A stretch of DNA of 64,000 nucleotides, taken from NCBI RefSeq assembly GCF_018636735.1, contig NZ_CP045200.1, positions 1,922,001 to 1,986,000 on the forward strand, in the 5' to 3' direction. Positions 56,064-64,000 of the stretch are shown here, piece after piece. A program made the position numbers and the translations under genes. Numbering within the stretch: the first letter of the stretch is position 1; each line of letters begins with the position of its first letter. This stretch comes from Erythrobacter sp. 3-20A1M. GTDB lineage: Bacteria > Pseudomonadota > Alphaproteobacteria > Sphingomonadales > Sphingomonadaceae. The notes beneath the pieces were generated by a model, which worked only from the letters and a program-made list of their open reading frames with translations, had not been told where the DNA came from and searched no databases.

Positions 56064-57007
56064 TCTGCCGAAAGCTTCCAGTTCTGCCCGTCGCGTGTCA
56101 CGCGGATACCCAACAGGGGCTCGAGCGCGCGCGGATCGTCGCGGACCGGCTCGACCAGGATACTGCCGGAAAGCCGAAGCTGCTTGGTTTCTCCTGCCGC
56201 CGTGAAGGGTGTCCCGGTGGCGCGGGACAGGTCGGCCGCGATCCGGGCGAGGGTCGCCTCGTGGAAGGTGATGCGACCCTGCGCCCATTCGCCTACTTCG
56301 CCTGGCGCGACCGCGCTGACCGTGTACGTATCGTCGATGCGCGTCAGGTGGCGACCCGCGGCAAGCTCCAGCCGCTGACCGGTCGGATTGACGATCACCG
56401 CACCTTCGGCAACGCCGACCTCCAGACTTTCCGGACCGAGCCGCACATCGAACACCGTCCCGGCATCGACCAGCGTATCCTTGCCGGCAAGCACGCGAAA
56501 GGGGTTGGCCGCGTCGTGGCGGATGCGGAAAAGTGCCTGCCCGTGATCGAGCCGGGCGGCGCGCGCATTCTCTGCGTCGAGCGAAACCTGCGTGTCCCCC
56601 GCGAGTTCGATCGTGCTGCCATCTTCAAGCGCGATCTGCCGCGTCTCGCCCGGAGCCGTAACGTAGAGCTGGTCCCCGCTTTCCGGTCGTTGCCAGAAGC
56701 CGAGGAATGCCACCAGCGCGAGCGATGCGGCAAGGGCGGGCGCGAACCAGCGGCGCTTCCAGACAGGCGCTGTGGGGCGATCGTCGTCATCGTTGGCCGC
56801 GACGATCCCCGCGTCCTCGCCGTCCGGCCCATCCCGCAGCGCCTCGGCTGCCGCGTCGAGGTCCGCGGCAATCGCGTCATAGGCACGCGCGTGGGCGGGA
56901 TCGCGCTCCAACCACAGCGTGAAGCCGTCCCAGTCCTCGAACCCGGCGTCGCGGGTCCGGATCGCCCAGTCCAGGGCAGTCTCGCGCATCTCGTCGTCAG
57001 CCTGCAT
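56060..57007 (-). CDS. FecR-family anti-sigma/sigma regulator
   Basis: A 315-residue inner-membrane protein. The cytoplasmic N-terminal DUF4880 part (ALDWAIRTRDAGFEDWDGF) would bind the sigma factor. One membrane segment follows (FAPALAASLALVAFLGFW, about residues 85-103), then the periplasmic FecR domain (TAPGETRQIALEDGSTIEL, ARAARLDHGQALFRI) and a C-terminal STN-like domain. It relays the state of the TonB receptor to the sigma factor. ATG 57007 follows GGAGGAG by 7 bases. It sits between the sigma gene and the receptor gene in the same operon. Confidence 0.9.
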   Translation of the reverse strand: MQADDEMRETALDWAIRTRDAGFEDWDGFTLWLERDPAHARAYDAIAADLDAAAEALRDGPDGEDAGIVAANDDDDRPTAPVWKRRWFAPALAASLALVAFLGFWQRPESGDQLYVTAPGETRQIALEDGSTIELAGDTQVSLDAENARAARLDHGQALFRIRHDAANPFRVLAGKDTLVDAGTVFDVRLGPESLEVGVAEGAVIVNPTGQRLELAAGRHLTRIDDTYTVSAVAPGEVGEWAQGRITFHEATLARIAADLSRATGTPFTAAGETKQLRLSGSILVEPVRDDPRALEPLLGIRVTRDGQNWKLSAE

Positions 57008-57045
57008 GGGCGGCTCCTCCTGTACGCAATACGGAGACGATCGGC

Positions 57046-57564
57046 TCACCCCTCATCGATTTGCCTCCTGACTTCCAGGATCGCGCGGCCCGCGATCCGC
57101 ATGTCGCTTTCCACGGTACTGAGGCTGATCGCGAATTCGTCCGCGATCTCCCGCTGCGAGACATTGTCGATGCGGTGGCGGCGAAACACGGCGGCGGCGC
57201 GCGGGGAGATCGCGTTCAGTGCCGCTGCGACCAGGCGCGCGTGCTGGCGACTTTCGATGACGCGATCGGCGCACGGTTCGGCGCTGGTCCGTTCGGCGAA
57301 ACCGGGTTGCGAGGCGGCCCAGCTCGTATCGCGAAGCACCGCCTGGCGCGCCGAACGAAAGCGATCGATCATCAGGCGATCGGCTGCGCGCATCATGTAG
57401 CCGAGGGAAGCGGCCGCCGCAGGGTCGCCCGTGCGCGAAAGCTTCAGCCACAATTCCTGGACCAGATCTTCCGCTGCGTCACCGGCCCCTCGCGCAACCA
57501 GGAAACGCAGCAGTTTGGCGCGATTGGCTGCGAATTCCGTCTCCAGCGCTGATGATCGAGACAT
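57046..57564 (-). CDS. ECF sigma factor, FecI type
   Basis: A 172-residue extracytoplasmic-function sigma factor. Region 2 includes RGAGDAAEDLVQELWLKLSR and LGYMMRAADRLMIDRFRSAR; region 4 includes LNAISPRAAAVFRRHRIDNVSQREIADEFAISLSTVESDM, quoted in part as NVSQREIADEFAISLSTVE. It would activate the receptor operon when released by FecR. ATG 57564 is the natural start; upstream codons would add an unrelated proline-rich tail. Its gene is first in the minus-strand operon and divergent from the 5-oxoprolinase gene. Confidence 0.92.
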   Translation of the reverse strand: MSRSSALETEFAANRAKLLRFLVARGAGDAAEDLVQELWLKLSRTGDPAAAASLGYMMRAADRLMIDRFRSARQAVLRDTSWAASQPGFAERTSAEPCADRVIESRQHARLVAAALNAISPRAAAVFRRHRIDNVSQREIADEFAISLSTVESDMRIAGRAILEVRRQIDEG

Positions 57565-57727
57565 GGGCGCACGCGGATAGTAGGATGAGGGGCGGATTTG
57601 GGTCGCTGCCCAATAGCCATTTGGCGGGCGGGTCGGAATAGCAAATTTCGGCGCGCCGGTCGCGGGTGCTTTGATCTTCTGTACCCGGACCTTTCCATTC
57701 GGGTGCTCGAATGCGAGGGAAGGGGGC

Positions 57728-60700
57728 ATGGCACAGGACAAGGCATGGCGCTTCGCGATCGACCGTGGGGGGACTTTCACCGATGTCGTGGCGACGACGC
57801 CCGGCGGGCGGCTGGTCACGCACAAGCTGCTGTCGGAAGACCCGGAGCGTTACGACGACGCGGCGAGCGAGGCGGTCCGGCGGCTGATGGCCGAACACGG
57901 CGAGGCTCCGATTGCGGAGCTGCGGATCGGCACCACCGTCGCGACCAATGCCCTGCTGGAGCGGGAGGGGGAGCGTCTGGCGCTCGCCACCACGCGCGGT
58001 TTCGCCAATGCGCTGCGGATCGGTAACCAGGCCCGGCCCGATATCTTCGCACGCCACATCGTCCTGCCGGAGCAATTGCCCGAGACCGTGATCGAGATCG
58101 CCGAGCGGGTCGGTGCGGACGGAACGGTTCTGGAAGCGCCTGACCCGGACGCGGTGCGCGCGCAATTGGAGGCGCTGCGCGATGACGGGTTCGACGCGCT
58201 CGCCGTCGTGCTGATGCATGGCTGGCGCTACACCGATCACGAGGGGCTGGTAGCGCGGATCGCGCGCGAGCTGGGTTTCGCGCAGGTCAGCGTCAGCCAC
58301 GAGGTCGCACCACTGATAAAGCTGGTTCCGCGCGGCGATACGACGGTGGTCGACGCCTATCTCTCGCCGGTGCTCGATCGCTATGTCGATGGACTGCGCG
58401 CAGGACTGCCCGAGCACGGGCGGCTCGCCTTCATGCAGTCGAATGGCGGGCTCGCTGCGGCGAGCGCGTTTCGCGGCAAGGACGCGATCCTGTCGGGTCC
58501 GGCGGGCGGCGTGGTTGGGATGGTCGCTTCGGCGCGGGCGCTGGGGCACGATCGGCTGATCGGCTTCGACATGGGCGGGACCAGCACCGACGTATGCCAT
58601 TACGCGGGCGAGTACGAGCTGACCGGCGACGAGGTGATCGCGGGCGTGCGCGTTGCGGCACCGGCGATGAAGATCCATACCGTTGCGGCGGGCGGCGGCT
58701 CGATCTGCGCCTTTGACGGCGCGCGTTTCCGCGTCGGGCCGGGTAGCGCCGGGGCCGATCCGGGTCCGGCCTGCTACGGCAAGAGCGGGCCGCTGACGGT
58801 AACCGACTGCAACCTGTTCCTGGGGCGGCTCGACCCGGCCTTCTTCCCCGAGGTGTTCGGGGAGGATGGGGCCTCACCGCTCGATCCGGGGGCGTCGCGC
58901 GCCCGGCTGGAGGCGATCGCGGCGGGAATGGACGAGCCGTTACCGCTGGAGCAGATCGCGGAAGGTTTCCTCGCCATCGCGATCGACAACATGGCCAACG
59001 CGATCCGCAAGATCAGCGTCGCGCGCGGGCACGACGTCACCCGGTATGCGCTCGCCTGCTTCGGCGGGGCGGGCGGCCAGCATGCGGCGCGCGTGGCGGA
59101 TGAACTGGGGATCGATACCGTGCTGGTCCATCCGCTTGCCAGTGTGCTCTCCGCCTATGGCATCGGCCTGGCCCCGGTGAAGGCGATCCGCGAGCGCAGC
59201 GTGGTGCGATCGCTGGCGGAGGGCTTCGCTGCCGAACGCACCGCGCTGGAGGGCGAGGCGCGCACGGCACTGATCGATCAGGGCGTGCCAGAGGAAGCGA
59301 TCGAACTCACGCCCAAGGCGCGGCTGCGGTTCGAGGGCAGCGACAGCACGCTGACGCTCGACTGCACCGATCCGGCCCGGATGGACGCGGCGTTCCGCGA
59401 TCTGCACCGCGCCCAATTCGGCTATAGCGATGCCGCCGCGCCGATCCTGCTCGAAGCGCTGAGTGTGGAAGCGACGGGGACGGTCGGCGGCCTCGCCGGG
59501 CTGGAGCCCGAAGCGCTACCAGTCGGCGGCCAGGCAAGCGGCGAATGGCCCACGGTCGAGCGCGCGGACATGCGTTCAGGGGAGCCCGTGGTCGGCCCCG
59601 CGCTGGTGGTCGATCCCGGCTCCACCACCGTGATCGAGCCCGGTTGGGAAGCGCGGCTGACCCAGGACAACAGCCTCGTTCTCGCCCGCGTCGCGGCACG
59701 ACCGGACCGGCGCGCGGAAGGCACCGCCGCCGATCCGGTGCGGCTGGAGATCTTCAACAACCTGTTCATGGTCATCGCGGAGGAGATGGGGCTGGTCCTG
59801 CAGTCCACCGCCACCAGCGTGAACATCAAGGAACGGCTCGATTTCTCCTGCGCGATATTCGACGCGGAAGGGGCGCTGATCGCCAATGCGCCGCATATCC
59901 CGGTGCATCTGGGCAGCATGGGGGATTCGATCCGCCGCATCATAGAGGCGCGGGGCGACGCAGCGGACGGGCGCGGAATGCGGCGCGGCGATGCCTATGC
60001 GCTGAACGATCCCTATCGCGGCGGCACGCACCTGCCCGATATCACCGTGATCGTGCCCGTGTTCTGGCGGGAGGGGAGCGAGACGCCCGATGGCTTCGTC
60101 GCCGCACGTGGGCACCATGCCGATATCGGCGGGATCGCACCTGGCTCCATGCCGCCAGACAGCACGCGGATCGAGGAAGAGGGCGTGCTGATCGACAACC
60201 TGCTGATCGCGGAGGATGGCGAACTGCGCGAGGACGCGATCCGCGCCGCGCTGGCCGATGCGAAATGGCCGGCGCGCCAGCCCTCGCGCAACCTGTCGGA
60301 CCTGCGCGCCCAGCTCGCGGCCTGTACCCGTGGCTCGCAATTGCTGGGCGGCGCTGCCAAAGAGCACGGGGCCGAGGTGCTGACCGCCTATATGGGGCAC
60401 GTCCTCTCCAATGCGGAAGGATCGGTGCGTCGCTTGCTAGGCGGGCTTCGCGACGGCGAATTCACTTACCCGATGGACAACGGCGCGCAGGTTACCGTGG
60501 CGATTCGCGTCGACGACGACGCGCGTTCGGCGGTGTTCGATTTCACCGGCACCAGCGACCAGCTGGCCGGCAATTTCAACGCTCCGCGTTCGATCACCCG
60601 CGCCGCCGCGCTCTATGTCGTGCGCACGCTGATCGACGATATCATCCCGATGAACGACGGCTGCCTGCGGCCTATCGAGCTGGTCGTGCCGGAAGGGTCG

Positions 60701-61282
60701 ATGCTCAATCCCCGACCGCCCGCCGCGGTGGTCGCGGGGAATGTCGAAACCAGCCAGGTGGTCACCGACACGCTGTTCGCGGCGACCGGGCGCCTCGCGC
60801 CCAGCCAGGGCACAATGAACAACTTCACCTTCGGCAACGAGCGGCACCAGTATTACGAGACCATCGCCGGCGGATCGGGCGCGGGTCCGGATCATGACGG
60901 GACGGCGGCGGTGCAGACGCATATGACCAACAGCCGGTTGACCGATCCCGAAATCCTGGAGACGCGGCTGCCGGTGCGGCTTGACCGCTTCGCCGTCAGG
61001 CGCGGCTCGGGCGGCGCGGGCAGGCACCGGGGCGGCGACGGGGTGGAAAGACGCGTGACCTTCCTCGAACCGATGCGCGCCAACATCCTCGCCAACCGCC
61101 GCGAGATCGCGCCGCGCGAGCTTGCGGGCGGCGGTGATGCGCAGCCGGGTCGAAACTGGGTCGAGCGCGCCGACGGTTCGGTGGAGGAGCTGGGCGCGAC
61201 CGGCTCGGCCGAGATGCAGCCGGGCGATAGCTTCGTCATCCTGACCCCCGGCGGCGGAGGCTTCGGCGCGCCCGATAGCTGA
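57728..61282 (+). CDS. 5-Oxoprolinase / hydantoinase fusion (HyuA-HyuB)
   Basis: An 1184-residue protein joining hydantoinase A and B domains as in ATP-dependent 5-oxoprolinase, which opens 5-oxoproline to glutamate. The N-terminal HyuA part has FAIDRGGTFTDVVATTPGG, IGTTVATNALLEREG and IGFDMGGTSTDVCH. The HyuB part (from about residue 670) has RLEIFNNLFMVIAEEMG, YRGGTHLPDITV and TLFAATGRLAPSQGTMNNFTFGN (quoted in part). Length fits a single-chain enzyme. ATG 57728 follows a purine-rich GGGAAGGGGG. Oxoprolinase and hydantoinase cannot be told apart with certainty by eye. Cytoplasmic. Confidence 0.87.
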   Translation: MAQDKAWRFAIDRGGTFTDVVATTPGGRLVTHKLLSEDPERYDDAASEAVRRLMAEHGEAPIAELRIGTTVATNALLEREGERLALATTRGFANALRIGNQARPDIFARHIVLPEQLPETVIEIAERVGADGTVLEAPDPDAVRAQLEALRDDGFDALAVVLMHGWRYTDHEGLVARIARELGFAQVSVSHEVAPLIKLVPRGDTTVVDAYLSPVLDRYVDGLRAGLPEHGRLAFMQSNGGLAAASAFRGKDAILSGPAGGVVGMVASARALGHDRLIGFDMGGTSTDVCHYAGEYELTGDEVIAGVRVAAPAMKIHTVAAGGGSICAFDGARFRVGPGSAGADPGPACYGKSGPLTVTDCNLFLGRLDPAFFPEVFGEDGASPLDPGASRARLEAIAAGMDEPLPLEQIAEGFLAIAIDNMANAIRKISVARGHDVTRYALACFGGAGGQHAARVADELGIDTVLVHPLASVLSAYGIGLAPVKAIRERSVVRSLAEGFAAERTALEGEARTALIDQGVPEEAIELTPKARLRFEGSDSTLTLDCTDPARMDAAFRDLHRAQFGYSDAAAPILLEALSVEATGTVGGLAGLEPEALPVGGQASGEWPTVERADMRSGEPVVGPALVVDPGSTTVIEPGWEARLTQDNSLVLARVAARPDRRAEGTAADPVRLEIFNNLFMVIAEEMGLVLQSTATSVNIKERLDFSCAIFDAEGALIANAPHIPVHLGSMGDSIRRIIEARGDAADGRGMRRGDAYALNDPYRGGTHLPDITVIVPVFWREGSETPDGFVAARGHHADIGGIAPGSMPPDSTRIEEEGVLIDNLLIAEDGELREDAIRAALADAKWPARQPSRNLSDLRAQLAACTRGSQLLGGAAKEHGAEVLTAYMGHVLSNAEGSVRRLLGGLRDGEFTYPMDNGAQVTVAIRVDDDARSAVFDFTGTSDQLAGNFNAPRSITRAAALYVVRTLIDDIIPMNDGCLRPIELVVPEGSMLNPRPPAAVVAGNVETSQVVTDTLFAATGRLAPSQGTMNNFTFGNERHQYYETIAGGSGAGPDHDGTAAVQTHMTNSRLTDPEILETRLPVRLDRFAVRRGSGGAGRHRGGDGVERRVTFLEPMRANILANRREIAPRELAGGGDAQPGRNWVERADGSVEELGATGSAEMQPGDSFVILTPGGGGFGAPDS

Positions 61283-61338
61283 CGCGAAACCAATCCCGCG
61301 CTGAATCGCTGACTCCCCTGAAAGAACAGGGGACGAGC

Positions 61339-62190
61339 ATGGCGGCACGCGCATATTGGCAGGGGCAGATCAGGCTGGCGCTGGTTTCGATCCCGGTGGA
61401 AATCTATTCCGCCGCGAAGTCCGGCGCGCGCGTTTCGTTCAACCAGATCCACGAACCGACGGGCAAACGCATCTCCTACGAAAAGGTGGTCGAGGGCGTC
61501 GGCCCGATCGATCGCGACGACATCATCCGCGGGTACGAGCTGTCGAAGAACAATTACGTCCTGCTGGAGGACGAGGAGATCGAATCGGTCAAGGTCGAGA
61601 GCAGGAAGACCCTGGAGCTGGTCCAGTTCGTCCAGAGCTGCGAGATCGACCCGCTCTATTTCGAAAAGCCCTATTTCGTTGTCCCCGCCGACGATCTGGC
61701 GGAGGAGGCGTTCATCGTCCTGCGCGAGGCCTTGCGCGGCGCTGGCCGGGTCGGGCTCGGCCAGTTGTCGGTGCGCGGGCAGGAGAAGCTCGTCGCGCTC
61801 AAACCCTGCGGCAAGGGTATGTTGCTGGAAACGCTGCGTTATGCCGACGAGGTGCGGAAGGGCCAGTCCTTCTTCGGCGAGATCGGCGACGACAAGCCGG
61901 ACAAGGAACTGCTCGACCTGGCCGAAACGCTGATCGAGAAGAAGACCGCCCCCTTCGATGCGAGCGAGTTCCACGACCGCTATGCCGACGCCCTCAAGAA
62001 GTTGATAGACAAGAAGGCGAAGTCCAAGACCAAGAAGGCGATTATCGAAGATGTCGACGAACCCGGCTCCGGCAGCGGCGGGAACGTAATCGACCTGATG
62101 GCCGCGCTCAAAAAATCGGTCGACGACGACAAGCCGGCGAAGAAGAAAAAGGCGAGCGGTCCCTCGATCCGAAAGAAAAAGAGCGCCTGA
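61339..62190 (+). CDS. ku: Ku protein of bacterial non-homologous end joining
   Basis: A 283-residue Ku homologue, which binds DNA double-strand ends as a homodimer. It starts AYWQGQIRLALVSIPVEIYS and continues RVSFNQIHEPTGKRISYEKV and PYFVVPADDLAEEAF, all family stretches. The C-terminus has a long lysine-rich tail (KKAKSKTKKA and KKKKASGPSIRKKKSA) that would add DNA affinity and recruit LigD. It shares the operon with an MgtC-family protein (stop and start overlap by one base) and ligD. Cytoplasmic. Confidence 0.95.
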   Translation: MAARAYWQGQIRLALVSIPVEIYSAAKSGARVSFNQIHEPTGKRISYEKVVEGVGPIDRDDIIRGYELSKNNYVLLEDEEIESVKVESRKTLELVQFVQSCEIDPLYFEKPYFVVPADDLAEEAFIVLREALRGAGRVGLGQLSVRGQEKLVALKPCGKGMLLETLRYADEVRKGQSFFGEIGDDKPDKELLDLAETLIEKKTAPFDASEFHDRYADALKKLIDKKAKSKTKKAIIEDVDEPGSGSGGNVIDLMAALKKSVDDDKPAKKKKASGPSIRKKKSA

Positions 62191-62672
62191 TGGAACTCAA
62201 TCCGCCGATCCTTTCCGGCTGGTTCGATGCCAATCTGATCGCGCGGATCGCAGTCGCGGCGGTACTCGGCCTGCTTCTGGGGCTCGACCGCGAATTGCGG
62301 GGGCATTCGGCCGGGATGCGGACCCACGGCCTGGTCTGCGTCGCGGCTTCGGCGATGACGGTCAGTGCGATCGGGCTCTACCACACGCTGGGCGGGGTGC
62401 GGATGGACCCGCTGCGCGTATACGAAGCGACCGGGGCCTTCGTCGGCATTATCGGGGCAGGGTTGATCGTGTTCAGCCGCGGGCAGGTCCACAATCTCAC
62501 CACCGCCGCCAATCTGTGGCTCGCCGCGGTGATCGGCATCGCTTGCGGGGCGGGCCAGTGGCCGCTGGTGATGGTGGGCGCGGTCATCAGCCTGGTGATG
62601 CTGACCCTGCTGCGGCTGGTCGAACCGCTGGGCCGCGAACGCCGACGATTGAGGGACGACCGTAATGGCTAA
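62190..62672 (+). CDS. MgtC/SapB family membrane protein
   Basis: A 160-residue inner-membrane protein with about five hydrophobic segments. The N-terminal RIAVAAVLGLLLGLDRELRG and AGMRTHGLVCVAASAMTVSA are typical of the MgtC/SapB family, which is linked to magnesium limitation and to control of the proton-translocating ATP synthase in pathogens. It lacks the C-terminal soluble extension of true MgtC. TGATG joins it to ku, and its stop overlaps ligD by 8 bases, so translation is coupled to both. Its role inside an end-joining operon is unexplained. Confidence 0.88.
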   Translation: MELNPPILSGWFDANLIARIAVAAVLGLLLGLDRELRGHSAGMRTHGLVCVAASAMTVSAIGLYHTLGGVRMDPLRVYEATGAFVGIIGAGLIVFSRGQVHNLTTAANLWLAAVIGIACGAGQWPLVMVGAVISLVMLTLLRLVEPLGRERRRLRDDRNG

Positions 62673-64000
62673 GGCCGACCCGCTCGCCGAATACAACAGG
62701 AAGCGCGACTTCCGGAGGACGCGCGAGCCGAAGGGCGAGCGGGGCGAGGGAGCGGGCAACCGCTTCATTGTGCAGAAGCACGACGCGACGCGGCTGCATT
62801 GGGATTTCCGGCTGGAAGTCGATGGCGTGCTCAAGAGCTGGGCGGTGACGAAGGGGCCTTCGCCCGATCCCGATATCAAGCGGCTGGCGGTCAGGACCGA
62901 GGACCATCCGCTGTCCTACGCCGATTTCGAAGGCAACATTCCCGAGGATGAATATGGCGGCGGCGCCGTGATGCTGTGGGACCGCGGGACGTGGGAACCG
63001 ATCGAGGGCAAGAGCGCCGCCGATCTGGAGGACGGTCACCTGCATTTCGTGCTCCATGGCGAGCGGATGAAGGGCGAGTGGCTGCTCGTCCGGATGAAGC
63101 CGCGCGGGAACGAGAAGCGCGAGAACTGGCTGCTGCGCAAGATCGGCGACGAATATGCGGGTGAGGGCGACGCGCTGGTCGATCGCGAGCTGACCAGCGT
63201 CGCGTCGGGCCGTTCCATGGCGGAAATCGCGGCGGACGAGGACGGGGAGTTCTCGCTGGAGGACAAGAGCGACGAGGCCTTCGCCGCGCAGATGAAAAAG
63301 GCCAGCCGGAACACGAAGGCCAAGACCGCGAAGTCTTCGCGCAAATCCGGCAAACCGCCGAAATTCAGCAAGCCCCAGCTCGCCACGCTGGTCGACACCG
63401 TGCCGACCGGGAACGGCTGGATGCACGAGATCAAGTTCGACGGGTACCGCGCTATGATCGCCGCGTCGGGCGACAAGGTCACCGTCTATACCCGGTCCGG
63501 CAAGGACTGGACCGACAAGTTCGCCCCTCTGGCCGAGGCGATCGCCGCGCTCGACCTGCCGCCGTGCCTGATCGACGGCGAGATCGTGGCCACCGATGCG
63601 AAGGGCAATCCCGATTTTTCCACGCTGCAACAGGTGCTGAAGCGCGGGCACGGTTCGCAAGGGGAAGACGACGCGCTGGAACTGCACGCATTCGACCTGC
63701 TCGAACTCGATGGCGAGAAGCTCGCGCCGCTATCCAATATCGAGCGCAAGGAGCGGCTCGAGGCGCTGCTTATCGACGCTGAGCCGCCGGTCCACGTCGC
63801 GCAGCATGTGATCGGCGCGGGCGAGAAGCTCTACCGCGCGATGTGCGATGCGGGGCAGGAAGGCATCATCTCGAAAAAGGTGGAGGCGCGCTACTCCGGC
63901 AGCCGGACAAAGGCCTGGGTGAAGGTCAAATGCACGCGGCGACAGGAATTCGTGATCATCGGTTACAAGGCGAGTTCCGCCAAGGGGCGGCCCTTCGCCT
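62665..64000 (+). CDS. ligD: DNA ligase D (LigD), C-terminus cut by window edge
   Basis: About 445 codons of an ATP-dependent ligase D are visible; no stop is reached before the window ends. The 3'-phosphoesterase domain comes first (IVQKHDATRLHWDFRLEVDG in part, and HLHFVLHGERMKGEW, about residues 30-170), then a lysine-rich linker and the ligase domain with the adenylated Lys257 in HEIKFDGYR. EGIISKK and KAWVKVK (late ligase motifs) follow. A primase/polymerase domain would be expected beyond the edge. It works with Ku in repairing double-strand breaks. Its ATG lies 8 bases inside the MgtC gene. Confidence 0.95.
   Translation, partial: MAKADPLAEYNRKRDFRRTREPKGERGEGAGNRFIVQKHDATRLHWDFRLEVDGVLKSWAVTKGPSPDPDIKRLAVRTEDHPLSYADFEGNIPEDEYGGGAVMLWDRGTWEPIEGKSAADLEDGHLHFVLHGERMKGEWLLVRMKPRGNEKRENWLLRKIGDEYAGEGDALVDRELTSVASGRSMAEIAADEDGEFSLEDKSDEAFAAQMKKASRNTKAKTAKSSRKSGKPPKFSKPQLATLVDTVPTGNGWMHEIKFDGYRAMIAASGDKVTVYTRSGKDWTDKFAPLAEAIAALDLPPCLIDGEIVATDAKGNPDFSTLQQVLKRGHGSQGEDDALELHAFDLLELDGEKLAPLSNIERKERLEALLIDAEPPVHVAQHVIGAGEKLYRAMCDAGQEGIISKKVEARYSGSRTKAWVKVKCTRRQEFVIIGYKASSAKGRPFA

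Overview
The window is high-GC alphaproteobacterial chromosome, most likely from a marine or aquatic sphingomonad (Sphingomonadales, probably near Erythrobacteraceae). The clues are three large TonB-dependent receptors (TBDRs), a receptor/halogenase/SapC/cupin cluster typical of this group, an ArsR-methyltransferase regulator in front of metF and a MetH split into two polypeptides, a sulfate-activation operon with a CysNC fusion, and a Ku/LigD end-joining operon. Nothing looks like a prophage, plasmid, transposon or CRISPR array. This taxonomic call is inferred from gene content only.

Layout. 1-2051: a clade-2 catalase cut by the left edge (minus strand) and a ferritin-like DUF892 stress protein. 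2067-5535: a tight four-gene operon of unknown function (family 2 glycosyltransferase, acyl-CoA-dehydrogenase-fold flavoprotein, PIG-L deacetylase, NodS-like methyltransferase). 5785-19562: a probable beta-1,3-glucan (laminarin) utilisation locus with a TBDR, two flavin-dependent halogenase-like proteins, a SapC protein broken by a frameshift, a cupin/JmjC protein, a LacI regulator, an MFS transporter, a GH3 beta-glucosidase and a GH16 endoglucanase. Two matching LacI-type operators precede the TBDR and GH3 genes. 19602-23492: sulfate activation (cysQ, DUF2061, cysNC, cysD). 23627-29539: a TPR protein, a large lipoprotein, a TBDR and a PhoB-like regulator with an atypical receiver; Pho-box-like repeats lie upstream of both divergent ends. 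29647-36288: methionine synthesis (SahR-like regulator with its operator, metF, split metH) and a TauE/SafE exporter.

36366-42022: a tandem glycine riboswitch controlling gcvT, gcvH, gcvPA, gcvPB, followed by an Nmad3-domain protein. 42066-50127 (minus strand): valine degradation (mmsB, a frameshifted enoyl-CoA hydratase, 3-hydroxyisobutyryl-CoA hydrolase, acyl-CoA dehydrogenase, mmsA), interrupted by an envelope module with a polysaccharide deacetylase, a lipoprotein, an I78 inhibitor lipoprotein and an unknown CxxC protein. 50270-50343: tRNA-Gly(CCC). 50485-57564 (minus strand): ECF sigma factor, FecR, an STN-type TBDR and an autotransporter. 57728-61282: 5-oxoprolinase/hydantoinase. 61339-64000: Ku, an MgtC-family membrane protein and LigD (cut by the right edge), with overlapping genes.

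Most genes are ordinary for the lineage. The least explained parts are the 2067-5535 cassette, the halogenase/SapC/cupin genes inside a glucan locus, the Pho-box-linked receptor system with its atypical regulator, the Nmad3 gene behind the glycine cleavage operon, and the MgtC protein inside an end-joining operon. Two genes (SapC, enoyl-CoA hydratase) each carry an apparent single-base deletion that should be checked against raw reads.
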